64,000 nt of DNA from Myxococcales bacterium (GTDB lineage: Bacteria; Myxococcota_A; Polyangia; Polyangiales; Ga0077539): contig JAEUKI010000009.1 of assembly GCA_016793325.1 (NCBI GenBank), positions 62,001 through 126,000 of the forward strand, read 5' to 3'. Below are positions 50,174 to 59,023 of this stretch, in pieces (the first letter of the stretch is position 1; each line of letters opens with the position of its first letter). A model generated the notes under the pieces. The model ran no database searches, had not been told where the DNA came from, and saw only the letters and a list, made by a program, of their open reading frames with translations. The position numbers and the translations under genes were made by a program.

Positions 50174-51052
50174 ATGAACAACCTGCTGCGATTCCTCGAC
50201 CTCGTCCGCCGCGACCTCCGCGCCGACGACACGCGCGTCGAAATCGGCGGTCGCGAGCCGGACCCCGCGGAGCCGACGTGCGTCGCGGCGCCCATCGCCG
50301 AAGAGCAACGCATCGTCGTGACGTGGGAGAAGCCGCTCAGCCTCGATGAGCGATCGCACGCGCGCGAGCGGTTGCTCGCGTTGATCGACTCGTTTGCGCC
50401 CAGCGTGAGCAAAGACGAGACGCCTGCGCTCAGGCTCGTCTCGTCCACCTCGAGCGCCGCGGCCCTCGACGAGTCGCTGGGCCTCCTCGCGCGAAGAGCG
50501 CGCGCGGAAGAAGCGATCGTGATGGACCACGGGTCGCCCGAGGTGTGGGGGAGCTCGGAGGTTCCCCGGGACGCGCTGACGGTGGACGACGCGATCGCGC
50601 TCTCGCGCACCGCCGCGGGCCTCGCGGCGCTCGGAGAGTCGCTCTCGGACCTCGTGGCACTCGATGACAACGCCGTACGCGCGCGGCTCGAAGCGCGCGG
50701 CGTCGATCGCCTCGCAGAGCACACGCACGCGCGCGCCGTCTCGTGGGCCCGATCGCTCGGCGCACGGGCGAGCGAGTCCATTCGCCTCCGCGCAGCCCGC
50801 GCGATCGCGGCCACGCGCGCGATGGAGCACGGCGCCCCGCCGCCGGACGACCTCTGGATGATGGTCCGCCCGTTCGCCAACATCTACCGCTTGGTCCTGC
50901 TCTTCGACGCGCAGCCGTCGGCCCTCCACGTCGAGGCGGCGCTCTTGAAGATGCTCCCGCACATCGAGCGGCTGGTGCTCTCTTTGCCGCCGCGCGATCC
51001 GATCACCCGCGGCGCAAAGGTCACTCCGCTGCGAAGACTGCGCCCGGTGTGA
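50174..51052 (+). CDS. Unknown cytosolic protein
   Basis: The product is 292 residues, largely helical, with no signal peptide or membrane segment. Recognisable stretches are NNLLRFLDLVRRDLRADD at the N-terminus, a central LLARRARAEEAIVMDHG and a C-terminal FANIYRLVLLFDAQPSALHVE. No family is named. The 16-base gap to the aminotransferase gene suggests co-transcription. Confidence 0.5.
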   Translation: MNNLLRFLDLVRRDLRADDTRVEIGGREPDPAEPTCVAAPIAEEQRIVVTWEKPLSLDERSHARERLLALIDSFAPSVSKDETPALRLVSSTSSAAALDESLGLLARRARAEEAIVMDHGSPEVWGSSEVPRDALTVDDAIALSRTAAGLAALGESLSDLVALDDNAVRARLEARGVDRLAEHTHARAVSWARSLGARASESIRLRAARAIAATRAMEHGAPPPDDLWMMVRPFANIYRLVLLFDAQPSALHVEAALLKMLPHIERLVLSLPPRDPITRGAKVTPLRRLRPV

Positions 51053-51068
51053 GCTACGCTCGGTCGCC

Positions 51069-52265
51069 GTGACAGAGACCTCTCGACGCGCAAGGCTCGC
51101 GGATCGCTCGCTCTTCTCGACGCTCGCGTACGACGCGTACCTCAATCACGCGGGGATCTCTCCGCCCTCGTCCGCGGTCGTCGCGGCGGTGCGCGAGGTG
51201 GTCGACGACTACGCAGCCCGCGGGTTCGCCGCGTGGCCGACGCACAACGAGCGGCGCGCGAAGCTCCGACAGCGCATCGCCTCGCTCATCGGCGCCTCGA
51301 GCGACGACGTCGGATTCACGACCAACACGACGAGCGGCGTCGTGCAGGTCGCGATGTCCTTACCGTGGAAGCCGGGCGACCGAGTGCTGTTGTTTCGCGG
51401 GGAATTTCCCTCGAACGTGACGCCGTGGCTGCAGGCGGCGAAGACGTTCGGCCTCGAGGTGCGCTGGCTCGACCTCGACGCCTTCGCGCGGAGTCACGAA
51501 GAGGGACTCGCGCTCTACGAACGCGCGCTCGCCGAGGGCCCGGCGCGGCTCGTCGCCGTGAGCGCCGTGCAGTTTCAGACGGGCCTCCGCATGCCCCTTC
51601 GCGCGATGGCCGAGGTCGCACACAAATTCGAAGCCGAGCTCTTCGTCGACGCAGTGCAAGCGTGCGGGGCGGTCCCCGTCGATGTGCGCGAGGGACGCGT
51701 CGACTACCTCGCGTGCGGCTCGCACAAGTGGCTCATGGGAACAGAAGGCGCCGGCTTTCTCTACGTCGATCCCGCGCGCGTCTCGTCGCTCGTCCCGCGG
51801 TTGGCGGGGTGGCTCTCGCACGAAGAGCCCGTGCGCTTTCTGCTCGAGGGCGCGGGACACCTTCGCTACGACCGCCCCATTCGTCCGCGCGCGGATTTCA
51901 TCGAAGGCGGAAACGTCCCCACCACCGCGTTCGCAGCGCTCGACGCGTCGCTCGGGCTCATCGAAGAGCTCGGCGTCGAAGCGATCTACGCGCACGTCCA
52001 GCGCTACCTCGACGCGCTCGAGCCCGCCCTCGTCGAGCGTGGATTTCGCAGTGCTCGCAGCGCGTTTGCTGAAGGGCGCTCGGGCTCGTTGTGCTTGCTT
52101 CCGCCAGAGGGACGCGCGCTCGAGCCGCTGCACCGCGCGCTCGTTCGCGAGCGAATCGGCTGCGCGATGCCCGACGGTCACCTGCGCTTCTCGCCCCACT
52201 GGCCCAATCACACAGACGAGCTGCCCACGGTGATCGCGGCGCTCGATCGCGCGCTCCGCGCGTAA
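51069..52265 (+). CDS. Class V aminotransferase-like PLP enzyme
   Basis: The product is 398 residues. Class V fold landmarks are YLNHAGISPPSSAV, GFTTNTTSGVVQVAMSL, LFRGEFPSNVTPWL, AVSAVQFQTGLRMPL, the Asp of FVDAVQACGAVPVDV and the PLP lysine in CGSHKWLMGTEGAGF (about residue 222). The C-terminal domain ends LRFSPHWPNHTDELP. This matches cysteine desulfurase/kynureninase-like and isopenicillin-N-epimerase-like members; the substrate is not evident. No SufE-like or tRNA-modification partner is adjacent. Confidence 0.85.
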   Translation: MTETSRRARLADRSLFSTLAYDAYLNHAGISPPSSAVVAAVREVVDDYAARGFAAWPTHNERRAKLRQRIASLIGASSDDVGFTTNTTSGVVQVAMSLPWKPGDRVLLFRGEFPSNVTPWLQAAKTFGLEVRWLDLDAFARSHEEGLALYERALAEGPARLVAVSAVQFQTGLRMPLRAMAEVAHKFEAELFVDAVQACGAVPVDVREGRVDYLACGSHKWLMGTEGAGFLYVDPARVSSLVPRLAGWLSHEEPVRFLLEGAGHLRYDRPIRPRADFIEGGNVPTTAFAALDASLGLIEELGVEAIYAHVQRYLDALEPALVERGFRSARSAFAEGRSGSLCLLPPEGRALEPLHRALVRERIGCAMPDGHLRFSPHWPNHTDELPTVIAALDRALRA

Positions 52266-52283
52266 CGTCGGAGGACCGCCAGC

Positions 52284-53081
52284 ATGACCGACAACAAGGC
52301 ACAGCCGATCTTCTCGATCCGCAACGTGAAGAAGTCCTTCGGCGACAGCCGCGTGCTGAAGGGCGTGAGCTTCGACGTGTTTCCCCAGGAGATTCTCGCG
52401 GTGCTGGGGCCGTCGGGCTGCGGCAAGTCCATCTTGCTCAAGATGATGATCGGCCTCATCGAGCCGGACTCGGGCGAGATCCTCTTCGAGGGAAAGCGCG
52501 TGAGCGACATGACCCTCCCCGAGAAGACCGAGCTGCGCCGGCGCGTCGGGATGGTCTTTCAATATGGAGCCCTCTTCGACTCGATGCCCGTGCGCGACAA
52601 CGTGAAGTACGGGCTGCGCGAGCACTACGCCAACGCGCTCAGCGAAAAAGAGAAAGAAGACCGCGTCCGCGGGGCCCTCGCCGTCGTAGGCCTCGCGGGC
52701 ACCGAAGACCTCCTTCCCTCGTCGCTCTCGGGCGGAATGAAAAAACGCGTCGGCGTCGCGCGCACGATCGCGTGTCGCCCCGAAGTCGTTCTCTACGACG
52801 AGCCCACGATGGGCTTGGATCCCATCAACACGACGCGCATCGGGCACCTCGTCCGCGCGCTCGCGCGAGAGATGGACATCACGTCCGTGATGGTCACGCA
52901 CGACATGAAGCTCGCGTTCGAAGCGGCCGATCGCATCGTCGTGATCAACGAGGGGCTCGTCGTCGGCGTGGGCCCGCCGTCGTACATCCAGAGCCACACC
53001 GATCCGCGCGTAAAGGGCTTCGTCGAGGGGCAAGACCCCGAGTGGACCGAGGAAGACGAGCGGCTCTACGGGGTGTCGTAG
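52284..53081 (+). CDS. ABC transporter ATPase, MlaF-like
   Basis: The product is 265 residues. Walker A is GPSGCGKS (about 44-51), the Q-loop MVFQYGALFDSMPV, the signature LSGGMKKRVGVARTIAC, Walker B VVLYDEPTMGLDP and the switch His in MVTHDMKLAF. MlaF-type features are ALFDSMPVRDNVKYGLRE and the acidic C-terminus. MlaF proteins move phospholipids between membranes with MlaE and MlaD; neither is present here, so this gene is orphaned in the window. Confidence 0.85.
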   Translation: MTDNKAQPIFSIRNVKKSFGDSRVLKGVSFDVFPQEILAVLGPSGCGKSILLKMMIGLIEPDSGEILFEGKRVSDMTLPEKTELRRRVGMVFQYGALFDSMPVRDNVKYGLREHYANALSEKEKEDRVRGALAVVGLAGTEDLLPSSLSGGMKKRVGVARTIACRPEVVLYDEPTMGLDPINTTRIGHLVRALAREMDITSVMVTHDMKLAFEAADRIVVINEGLVVGVGPPSYIQSHTDPRVKGFVEGQDPEWTEEDERLYGVS

Positions 53082-53250
53082 CGCGACCCCCACAGCATCG
53101 CGAGCTCGACGCTGACCTCGTCGAACGGCGCAGCGCACACAATATCATCACCGCCGAACTGCGCGATCTGCCTCGCCCCCGCGGCGTCCAAACCACGCCA
53201 CAATTGAACGTCGTCGAAACGAGACAAGCGTCGGCGTGGTTGAAATCAAG

Positions 53251-53775
53251 TCAAACCGCCACGAATCCATCGAGAAAACTCCGTCGATCGAATGAGTGGC
53301 GGTGGAGCGCGAACACTTCGAGCGTTCGCGCGTCGGGGTCGAGCAACCACGCGTGCCGCGCTCCGTACACAGCAAACAACGGCAGCTTCGTCGCGCGGTC
53401 GTAGACCTCGGTCGAGGGAGACAGCACCTCGCAGAGCCAATCCGGCACGACTTCGATCGGGTCGTCATCGAGCGAGGGAGCACGCTCGGCGCGCCACCCT
53501 GCGATGTCCGGGTTGAGCTTGTCCGGCCCTTCGCCGAGATGCAGCTCGGGCCCGAGCAGAAAGAGCCACCCCGACGGACCCGTGCCGTCGCGACGCAACG
53601 GCAGCGCGCGATCGAGCGCAGCGAGCAAGCGACCAATCGCGAACTGATGCGACGCGCGAGGCGCAGGAGCCATGAGCAACGCGCCGTGAATGATCTCCGT
53701 GCGCATCCCTGTTGGCGCGCGCTCGCGCATCGCCTCGACGTCGGCGCTGTTGCGCCTCGAGCGTGCGGCGGTCAT
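53251..53775 (-). CDS. Uma2-family nuclease-fold protein
   Basis: The product is 174 residues. The Uma2/DUF820 pattern is IIHGALLMAPAPRASHQFA, GTGPSGWLFLLGPELHLGEG, LNPDIAGWRAERAPS (PD of the PD-(D/E)xK fold), PDWLCEVLSPSTEVYDRATK and YGARHAWLLDPDARTLEVF. The Asp and Glu-Val-Leu positions of the nuclease core are kept. Family members are widespread in bacteria with multicellular or aquatic lifestyles. Function is uncertain; a nuclease activity is predicted from the fold. About 170 bp on its 3' side show no gene. Confidence 0.85.
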   Translation of the reverse strand: MTAARSRRNSADVEAMRERAPTGMRTEIIHGALLMAPAPRASHQFAIGRLLAALDRALPLRRDGTGPSGWLFLLGPELHLGEGPDKLNPDIAGWRAERAPSLDDDPIEVVPDWLCEVLSPSTEVYDRATKLPLFAVYGARHAWLLDPDARTLEVFALHRHSFDRRSFLDGFVAV

Positions 53776-53892
53776 CGAGCAATGAGGGTAGCACTCACTG
53801 CGCAGGGCGATGCGGTCGCCGCGTTTTAGCCCCATTTGGCCGCGCTTGGAGCGCGTTCGCCTACGGTCGTGTCTCCCATGGAGGCCCGACTC

Positions 53893-54543
53893 ATGAACAA
53901 GCTCTTCGCCTTCGGCGCGGTCGCGTTGCTCGCGGCAAGCTGCAAGCGAGACACCTCTTCGCGCGATCGAAGCGCCGAGGCTCCCGCGCCGACCACCGTC
54001 GCGACGACGCTCCCGCCCATTGCTCCGGTGTCGGCCGAGGCCGCGCAGGCTGCGGTCGCCGCGTCGTACGCGCTGCAGTCGGGCCCGTGGGGCTCGATGT
54101 ACATCCCGGCGCTGTGGCAGCCGATCGAGAGTTTGCAATCACCGCCCGTGCTCGGGGCGACGCTCACCGCGGCGTTCGGCCATCTCGTCACGCCGAGCCG
54201 ACGCTCGAGCCTCCAAGCGATCTACCTCTACACGTCGCGACGAACGTCGCCGACCGCGTCGGGACTGTCCGAGCTCTCGAGCGCGCGCGGCCCGTTGGGC
54301 TACAGCATGCGCGAAGCGAGCGCGCCGGGCGGCGACGGGTTTCCCGGCTTCGATGTGGGCTGGAGGCGCGTCGAAAACAGCGACGCGCTCGACGCGCGCG
54401 GCGGGTGGCTCGCGGCGTTCGCGCGAGGCGACCGCGTGTACTGGATCGTGTGCTACTCGATGACGTTTCCCAGCGGGACCGGCGCGCCGTTGACCTCGTG
54501 TGACCGCGCCCTCGACACGTTTCGGCCGCCGCCCGGGGAGTGA
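53893..54543 (+). CDS. Lipoprotein of unknown function
   Basis: The product is 216 residues from ATG 53893; GGAGG lies eight bases upstream, so the earlier ATG at 53878 is less likely. The lipobox is LAASC. The domain after a Thr/Ala/Pro linker has ASYALQSGPWGSMYIPALWQ, SLQAIYLYTSRR, SARGPLGYSMREASAPGG and DRVYWIVCYSMTFPS. No family is recognised. It stands alone between the divergent Uma2 gene and the convergent sdaA. Confidence 0.55.
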   Translation: MNKLFAFGAVALLAASCKRDTSSRDRSAEAPAPTTVATTLPPIAPVSAEAAQAAVAASYALQSGPWGSMYIPALWQPIESLQSPPVLGATLTAAFGHLVTPSRRSSLQAIYLYTSRRTSPTASGLSELSSARGPLGYSMREASAPGGDGFPGFDVGWRRVENSDALDARGGWLAAFARGDRVYWIVCYSMTFPSGTGAPLTSCDRALDTFRPPPGE

Positions 54544-54615
54544 AGCGCGGCCGTCGACCGTGCCCGCATCGTCCCAAGGTTGGGACAACTCTCGCCACCC
54601 GGTGGCAAGCGCCCT

Positions 54616-56073
54616 TCAGCACTCGGGCAACCCCACGGACAGGTCGCTCGCGCCCTCGGAGCGCTCGTCGAGCGCTTGTTCGATCACGTGCAACGCGAGC
54701 CCGCCGCGCGCGGTCTCTTTGTACTTGTCGCGCATGTCGCGGCCGGTCTCGCGCATCGTTCGGATCACTTTGTCGAGCGAGACGAAGTGTTGTCCGTCGC
54801 CGCGTAGGGACATCCGCGCCGCGTGAATCGCCTTGATCGACGCCATCGCGTTGCGCTCGATGCACGGGACCTGCACGAGCCCGCCGATCGGGTCGCACGT
54901 GAGTCCCAAGTTGTGCTCCATGGCGATTTCGGCGGCGTTCTCGACTTGCTCGGGCGTCCCGCCCATCACTTCACAGAGGGCGCCGGCGGCCATCGAGCAC
55001 GCAGAGCCGACCTCTCCTTGGCATCCGACTTCGGCGCCCGAGATCGACGCGTTGACCTTGTAGAGAACGCCGATCGCCGCGGCCGTGAGCAGAAACCGCA
55101 CGACCCCGTCATCGTTCGCCCCCGGAACGAACCGCGCGTAGTAGTGCAACACCGCGGGAATGATCCCCGCCGCCCCGTTCGTCGGCGCCGTCACAACGCG
55201 CCCGCCCGCGGCGTTCTCTTCGTTGACCGCGAGCGCGTAGAGGGTCACCCAATCCAGCGCCGTCAGCGGGTCGCGCAGCCCCGCTTCCGGGGACGCGAGC
55301 AACTGTCGATACAAGTCCGCTGCGCGACGCTTCACCTTGAGCCCGCCCGGAAGCACGCCGTCTGTCGCGCACCCGCGCTGCACGCACTGCTGCATCACCG
55401 CCCAGATTCGGAGCAGCCCCTCGCGCACCGCGCGCTCGTCGCGGAGCGAGCGCTCGTTTGCGAGCATCACGCCGCTGATCGACAGCTTCGACTCCTCGCA
55501 TCGCACCAACAGCTCGGCCGCCGATCGAAACGCGAGAGGAACGCCCCCCGCCTCGTCCACCGCCCCTTCTGCGCGCGTGGCCTCGTTCTCGTCCACCACG
55601 AAGCCGCCGCCCACCGAGTAGTACGCGCGGGCGAGCACTTCTGCGCCGTCTGCGTCGCGCGCGATCACCTTCATTCCGTTGGGGTGATACGCGAGCGACG
55701 CGCGGAGAAACCGCAGGTGCTCTCGCTCGACGAACGCCACCTCGCGCTCGATCTTCGCCGCGCCCTCGTCCCCCTTCAGAACGAGCTTCTGCCCCGCGCG
55801 AACCTCGCCGAGCCTCCGCTCGATCGAGTCGACGTCGACCCCTTCGGGCGTCTCTCCCATGAGCCCGAGGAGCACGGCTTTGTCGCTCCCGTGACCGCGC
55901 CCCGTCGCGCCGAGGCTCCCATAGAGCTCCGTCTGCACCGACGCGACGCGCGTCATCAACTGCCTTCGCGCGAGGCTGTCGACGAACATCTTCGCCGCGC
56001 GCATCGGCCCCACCGTGTGCGAGCTCGAAGGGCCGATGCCGATCTTGAACAGGTCGAAGACGCTGATCGCCAT
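54616..56073 (-). CDS. sdaA: L-serine ammonia-lyase (iron-sulfur dependent)
   Basis: The product is 485 residues, the length of single-chain SdaA/SdaB. Landmarks are [20 protein letters not shown] with PMRAA at the N-terminus, the [18 protein letters not shown] segment, the Cys-rich [19 protein letters not shown] and [20 protein letters not shown], which provide the [4Fe-4S] ligands. It converts L-serine to pyruvate and ammonia in the cytosol. The alpha and beta domains are in one chain. No serine transporter is adjacent. Confidence 0.95.
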   Translation of the reverse strand: MAISVFDLFKIGIGPSSSHTVGPMRAAKMFVDSLARRQLMTRVASVQTELYGSLGATGRGHGSDKAVLLGLMGETPEGVDVDSIERRLGEVRAGQKLVLKGDEGAAKIEREVAFVEREHLRFLRASLAYHPNGMKVIARDADGAEVLARAYYSVGGGFVVDENEATRAEGAVDEAGGVPLAFRSAAELLVRCEESKLSISGVMLANERSLRDERAVREGLLRIWAVMQQCVQRGCATDGVLPGGLKVKRRAADLYRQLLASPEAGLRDPLTALDWVTLYALAVNEENAAGGRVVTAPTNGAAGIIPAVLHYYARFVPGANDDGVVRFLLTAAAIGVLYKVNASISGAEVGCQGEVGSACSMAAGALCEVMGGTPEQVENAAEIAMEHNLGLTCDPIGGLVQVPCIERNAMASIKAIHAARMSLRGDGQHFVSLDKVIRTMRETGRDMRDKYKETARGGLALHVIEQALDERSEGASDLSVGLPEC

Positions 56074-56240
56074 GCTTGATTGCGCGCGAGTGTGCCACGC
56101 AACCAGTGCGCTCTGCGCGAAGCAACTGCACAGACATCGACGCGGCGCGCTGCAAGTCTGCGCGCTGCCGAGCGGCGCCGTGGTTGCAAAGAGGTCGAGC
56201 CACCCATCCGTTGTCTGCGCGTGAAGGAGCGCCTACGTCC

Positions 56241-56690
56241 ATGAGAGCCTCAGCCACTATGACGCGAACCGTGATCGTGATTCCCCCCGAAGTGACGCTG
56301 GACCTCGCGTGGGGACTGATGCAGACGCACCGCATTCGACACTTGCCCGTCGTGCGCTCGGGCGAGCTGCTCGGGATTCTCTCGGACCGCGACGTGCTCT
56401 TGCACGCGAGCGTCGGCGGCGATGGCTCGGTGGTGGTTCCCGCGAAGCCCGTCGGCGCCGTGATGACGCCCGCGCCGTTTACGATCACGCCGGACACGTC
56501 GGTCGCCACGATCGTTCGACTCTTCACCGAGCGAAAGATCGACGCGGCCCCGGTGATCTCGGACAACGGAAGGCTCATCGGCCTCGTGACGTCGACGGAC
56601 CTCTTGCTCTTGCTGCTCGATCCGGCGCAAGCGCAGCCGCTCCCGTTCGAGTGGCAGGTGGTCGAGTCGTCCTCCGCCGCGGTCTCTTGA
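56241..56690 (+). CDS. CBS-domain pair protein
   Basis: The product is 149 residues; ATG 56241 has GAAGGAG upstream, and ATG 56259 is possible. Two CBS motifs are RTVIVIPPEVTLDLAWGLMQ with IRHLPVVRSGELLGILSDRD and VMTPAPFTITPDTSVATIV with IDAAPVISDNGRLIGLVTST. It is 17 bases upstream of a second CBS gene, so a mixed complex of six CBS motifs could form. A small-molecule sensing role in the cytosol is likely. Confidence 0.85.
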   Translation: MRASATMTRTVIVIPPEVTLDLAWGLMQTHRIRHLPVVRSGELLGILSDRDVLLHASVGGDGSVVVPAKPVGAVMTPAPFTITPDTSVATIVRLFTERKIDAAPVISDNGRLIGLVTSTDLLLLLLDPAQAQPLPFEWQVVESSSAAVS

Positions 56691-56707
56691 AAGATGGTCA
56701 CTCAATC

Positions 56708-57496
56708 ATGAGCCACTACGACGAACCCGTGCAGCGCTGGATGCGCTCGCCCGTCCGAACGATCCGCGAGGACAGCTCGCTCTCGGACGCCGACCACATC
56801 CTCCGCGAGCACACGCTCTCGAGCCTCGCGGTCATCGACGACGCGGGAAGGCCCCTCGGGGTGATCTCGCGCACGGACCTCCTTCGCGTCGGCCGCGCGA
56901 AGAGCGCCTTCGGCCGAAGGGCGCCGCTGCTCGAGCTCCCCGCGCAGCCGGTGTCCTCCGTGATGACGCGCGGGATGCTCTCGGTCGCGCCCGACGCCTC
57001 GCTCGCCGACGCCGCCACCATCATGGTCTCGCAGCACGTCCATCGCGTGTTCGTCGTGCAAGGCGCGCAGCTCGCGGGCGTGCTCTCGACGCGCGATCTC
57101 ATGGACGCGGTCGCCGCGCACAAAGAGAAGGCGCCGATCAGCGATTTCATGTCGACCCCCGTGATCTCGGTCTCGTCGATCGAGACCGTCGGACGCGCGA
57201 CGGATCGACTCGAGGACGCGAAGGTCGCCGGAGTGCTCGTCACCGACGAGCGCGAGTGGCCCGTGGGGCTCTTCACGCAGGTCGAAGCGCTGCAAGCGCG
57301 CGAGCTCCCCGCGTCGACGCCAGTCGAAGACGTGATGAACTACGCGCTCTTGTGCATGGACCTCGAGACGCAGCTCCACCGCGCCGCGCGCCACGCGATC
57401 GAGACCCGCGCGCGACGCATCGTCGCCGTCCACGACCGTCGCGTGTGCGGCGTGCTCACGGGCATCGACTTCGCCCGCATCGCGTCGCGACGGTAG
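56708..57496 (+). CDS. Four-CBS-motif protein
   Basis: The product is 262 residues. Four CBS motifs can be read, starting with VQRWMRSPVRTIREDSSLSD, VSSVMTRGMLSVAPDASLAD, ISDFMSTPVISVSSIETVGR and a degenerate fourth (PVEDVMNYALLCMDLETQL, then RIVAVHDRRVCGVLTGIDFA). The order suggests two Bateman modules in one chain. There is no enzymatic or DNA-binding domain. It is co-transcribed with the shorter CBS protein. Ligand and partner are unknown. Confidence 0.85.
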   Translation: MSHYDEPVQRWMRSPVRTIREDSSLSDADHILREHTLSSLAVIDDAGRPLGVISRTDLLRVGRAKSAFGRRAPLLELPAQPVSSVMTRGMLSVAPDASLADAATIMVSQHVHRVFVVQGAQLAGVLSTRDLMDAVAAHKEKAPISDFMSTPVISVSSIETVGRATDRLEDAKVAGVLVTDEREWPVGLFTQVEALQARELPASTPVEDVMNYALLCMDLETQLHRAARHAIETRARRIVAVHDRRVCGVLTGIDFARIASRR

Positions 57497-57505
57497 CGCG
57501 CACGA

Positions 57506-57518
57506 TGACCGCGGGTCA
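57506..57518. terminator. Palindrome TGACC-GCG-GGTCA
   Basis: It lies between the convergent CBS gene (stop at 57494-57496) and thioredoxin gene (stop at 57527-57529). It has the same sequence as the core of the 46064-46078 palindrome, but here it does not contain the stop codons. No U-tract. Confidence 0.4.
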
Positions 57519-57526
57519 CCGCTGAA

Positions 57527-57868
57527 TTACTTGGCCGCGGCGCTCTTCGGAGCGAGGCCCGCGAGGCGCGCGATGAGCAGGTCGAGCTGCGCGGCGTTCA
57601 TCATGCCCGGCTGCGAAAACACGAGCTCTCCGTCCTTCACGGCCATGAGCGTCGGGATGGACTGAATGCGAAACGCCGAGGCAAGCGCTTGCTCTTCGTC
57701 CGTGTTGACCTTCACGAACGTGACTTGTGTGTGTTTCTTCGAAGCGGCCTCGAAGATGGGCGAAAACGCGCGACAAGGTCCGCACCAGGGCGCCCAGAAA
57801 TCGATCAGGACGAGGCCGGGCGAACGGACGATGGACTGAAAGTTCGACTTCGTTCCTTCGGTGATCAT
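57527..57868 (-). CDS. Thioredoxin
   Basis: The product is 113 residues. The canonical active site WCGPC (28-32) lies in LVLIDFWAPWCGPCRAFSPI. The cis-Pro is in FRIQSIPTLMAVKDGELV. The length and TxxxF end are standard for a cytosolic thioredoxin. The start ATG is 26 bases downstream of the sigma-factor stop, so the two are probably co-transcribed. That pairing suggests a redox-responsive sigma factor with thioredoxin among its targets; this is inference. Confidence 0.95.
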   Translation of the reverse strand: MITEGTKSNFQSIVRSPGLVLIDFWAPWCGPCRAFSPIFEAASKKHTQVTFVKVNTDEEQALASAFRIQSIPTLMAVKDGELVFSQPGMMNAAQLDLLIARLAGLAPKSAAAK

Positions 57869-57894
57869 GCCGGTGGGAGCCTGCCACGAGGCGA

Positions 57895-58734
57895 TCAGGT
57901 TCGGGAGTGCTCGTCGATCCAGCGCTTCATCGCCCGACGCACGTCCTCTTGGAGCGCCTCGGGGACCGCCTCGTCCTTCGCGAGCCTCGCGCACGTCCCG
58001 AGCGCGCGCGTCAGCGCCGTGCACGCGCCCTTGCAGCGCGGGCACCCCTCGACGTGCTTCTCCATCGCAGCGCAGTCCGCGGTCGTGAGCTCGCCCTCGA
58101 TCTTTCGAGACAACATCTCGACAGCGTCGGGGCACACGACGCCCGCGGCGTCGCTGCTCGGGAGACGTGCGCCCGGTTCGAGCCACGGCGCGAGCGCCTT
58201 TCGAAGCGCGCCCCGCGCGCGATGCAAGCGACTCTTCAACGCGTCGACCGAGAGCCCCACGGCCTCGGCGGCCTCGGGCGCGGTGAGCCCTTCGATGTCT
58301 CGAAGCACCAGGACCTCGCGATAGTCCTCGGGCAACGTCTCGAGCACCGCGCGCACGGCCCGCGAGAGCTCGGCGTCCGAGGCGACCGCCTCGGGGCTCT
58401 TGTCGTCGCTCGGGCGCTGCTCTGCGTGCTCGTCTTCGACGGGGGGCCTGTTCTTCAGCCCGCGACGACGATGCGAACACGCGGATCGCGCGACGGCGTA
58501 CGACCACGACGTGAGCGACGAGCGCCCCTCGAACTCGCTCACCTTGCGCGCGATCGTGACCATCGCGTCCTGCACCGCGTCGTCGACGTCGGGGCTGTCC
58601 CCGCACAAGCGCCGCGCGAAGCGGTGCAACGTCGGCGCGAGCGTCTCGAGCAAGCGCTCGATCGCAGCGGGGTCGCCTCGCTGCGCGCGGGCGAGGAGAT
58701 CGGGATCAACGAGAGCACGAGCGTCGGTGTTCAT
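57895..58734 (-). CDS. ECF sigma factor with C-terminal zinc-finger anti-sigma domain
   Basis: The product is 279 residues. Sigma region 2 spans about 15-85 (LHRFARRLCGDSPDVDDAVQ, SSLTSWSYAVARSACSHRRR). Region 4 spans about 125-180 (LPEDYREVLVLRDIEGLTAP, AAEAVGLSVDALKSRLHRAR). From about 200 a zf-HC2/ZAS-type zinc site appears: SRKIEGELTTADCAAMEKHV then EGCPRCKGAC, giving HxxxCxxC. The fusion puts sigma and anti-sigma-like parts in one chain, so activity is probably switched by zinc-thiol redox. It is upstream of a thioredoxin gene. Confidence 0.9.
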   Translation of the reverse strand: MNTDARALVDPDLLARAQRGDPAAIERLLETLAPTLHRFARRLCGDSPDVDDAVQDAMVTIARKVSEFEGRSSLTSWSYAVARSACSHRRRGLKNRPPVEDEHAEQRPSDDKSPEAVASDAELSRAVRAVLETLPEDYREVLVLRDIEGLTAPEAAEAVGLSVDALKSRLHRARGALRKALAPWLEPGARLPSSDAAGVVCPDAVEMLSRKIEGELTTADCAAMEKHVEGCPRCKGACTALTRALGTCARLAKDEAVPEALQEDVRRAMKRWIDEHSRT

Positions 58735-59023
58735 GGAGGCCGCGCCGACCGAGCGGCGCTGACACCGTTGTGCACCAAGTCCGCGGTGATCGCTACAGCG
58801 AGCGACCGGCGGCGCGACGGTGCTGTCGAGGGAGGCGCGTTCGCTTCGGGCGGGGCGCTCGCGCCTCGCTCGCGAGGTGGCGCGTTGCGCTCGGGCAACG
58901 TGGCGCAGATGCACGGTCATCGAGCAATTTCGCACACAAAACGCCGCTCGCAGACCACGGCCTGGGCCGCGGCACGGCTCTTGGGATGTCTCTCGCCGCA
59001 CTCGAACGAAAGAGAGAACGGCA

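Noticed and set aside
57681..57692. Perfect palindrome GCAAGCGCTTGC
   Set aside because: It lies inside the thioredoxin coding sequence and has a four-base centre, so it does not fit the box spacing.
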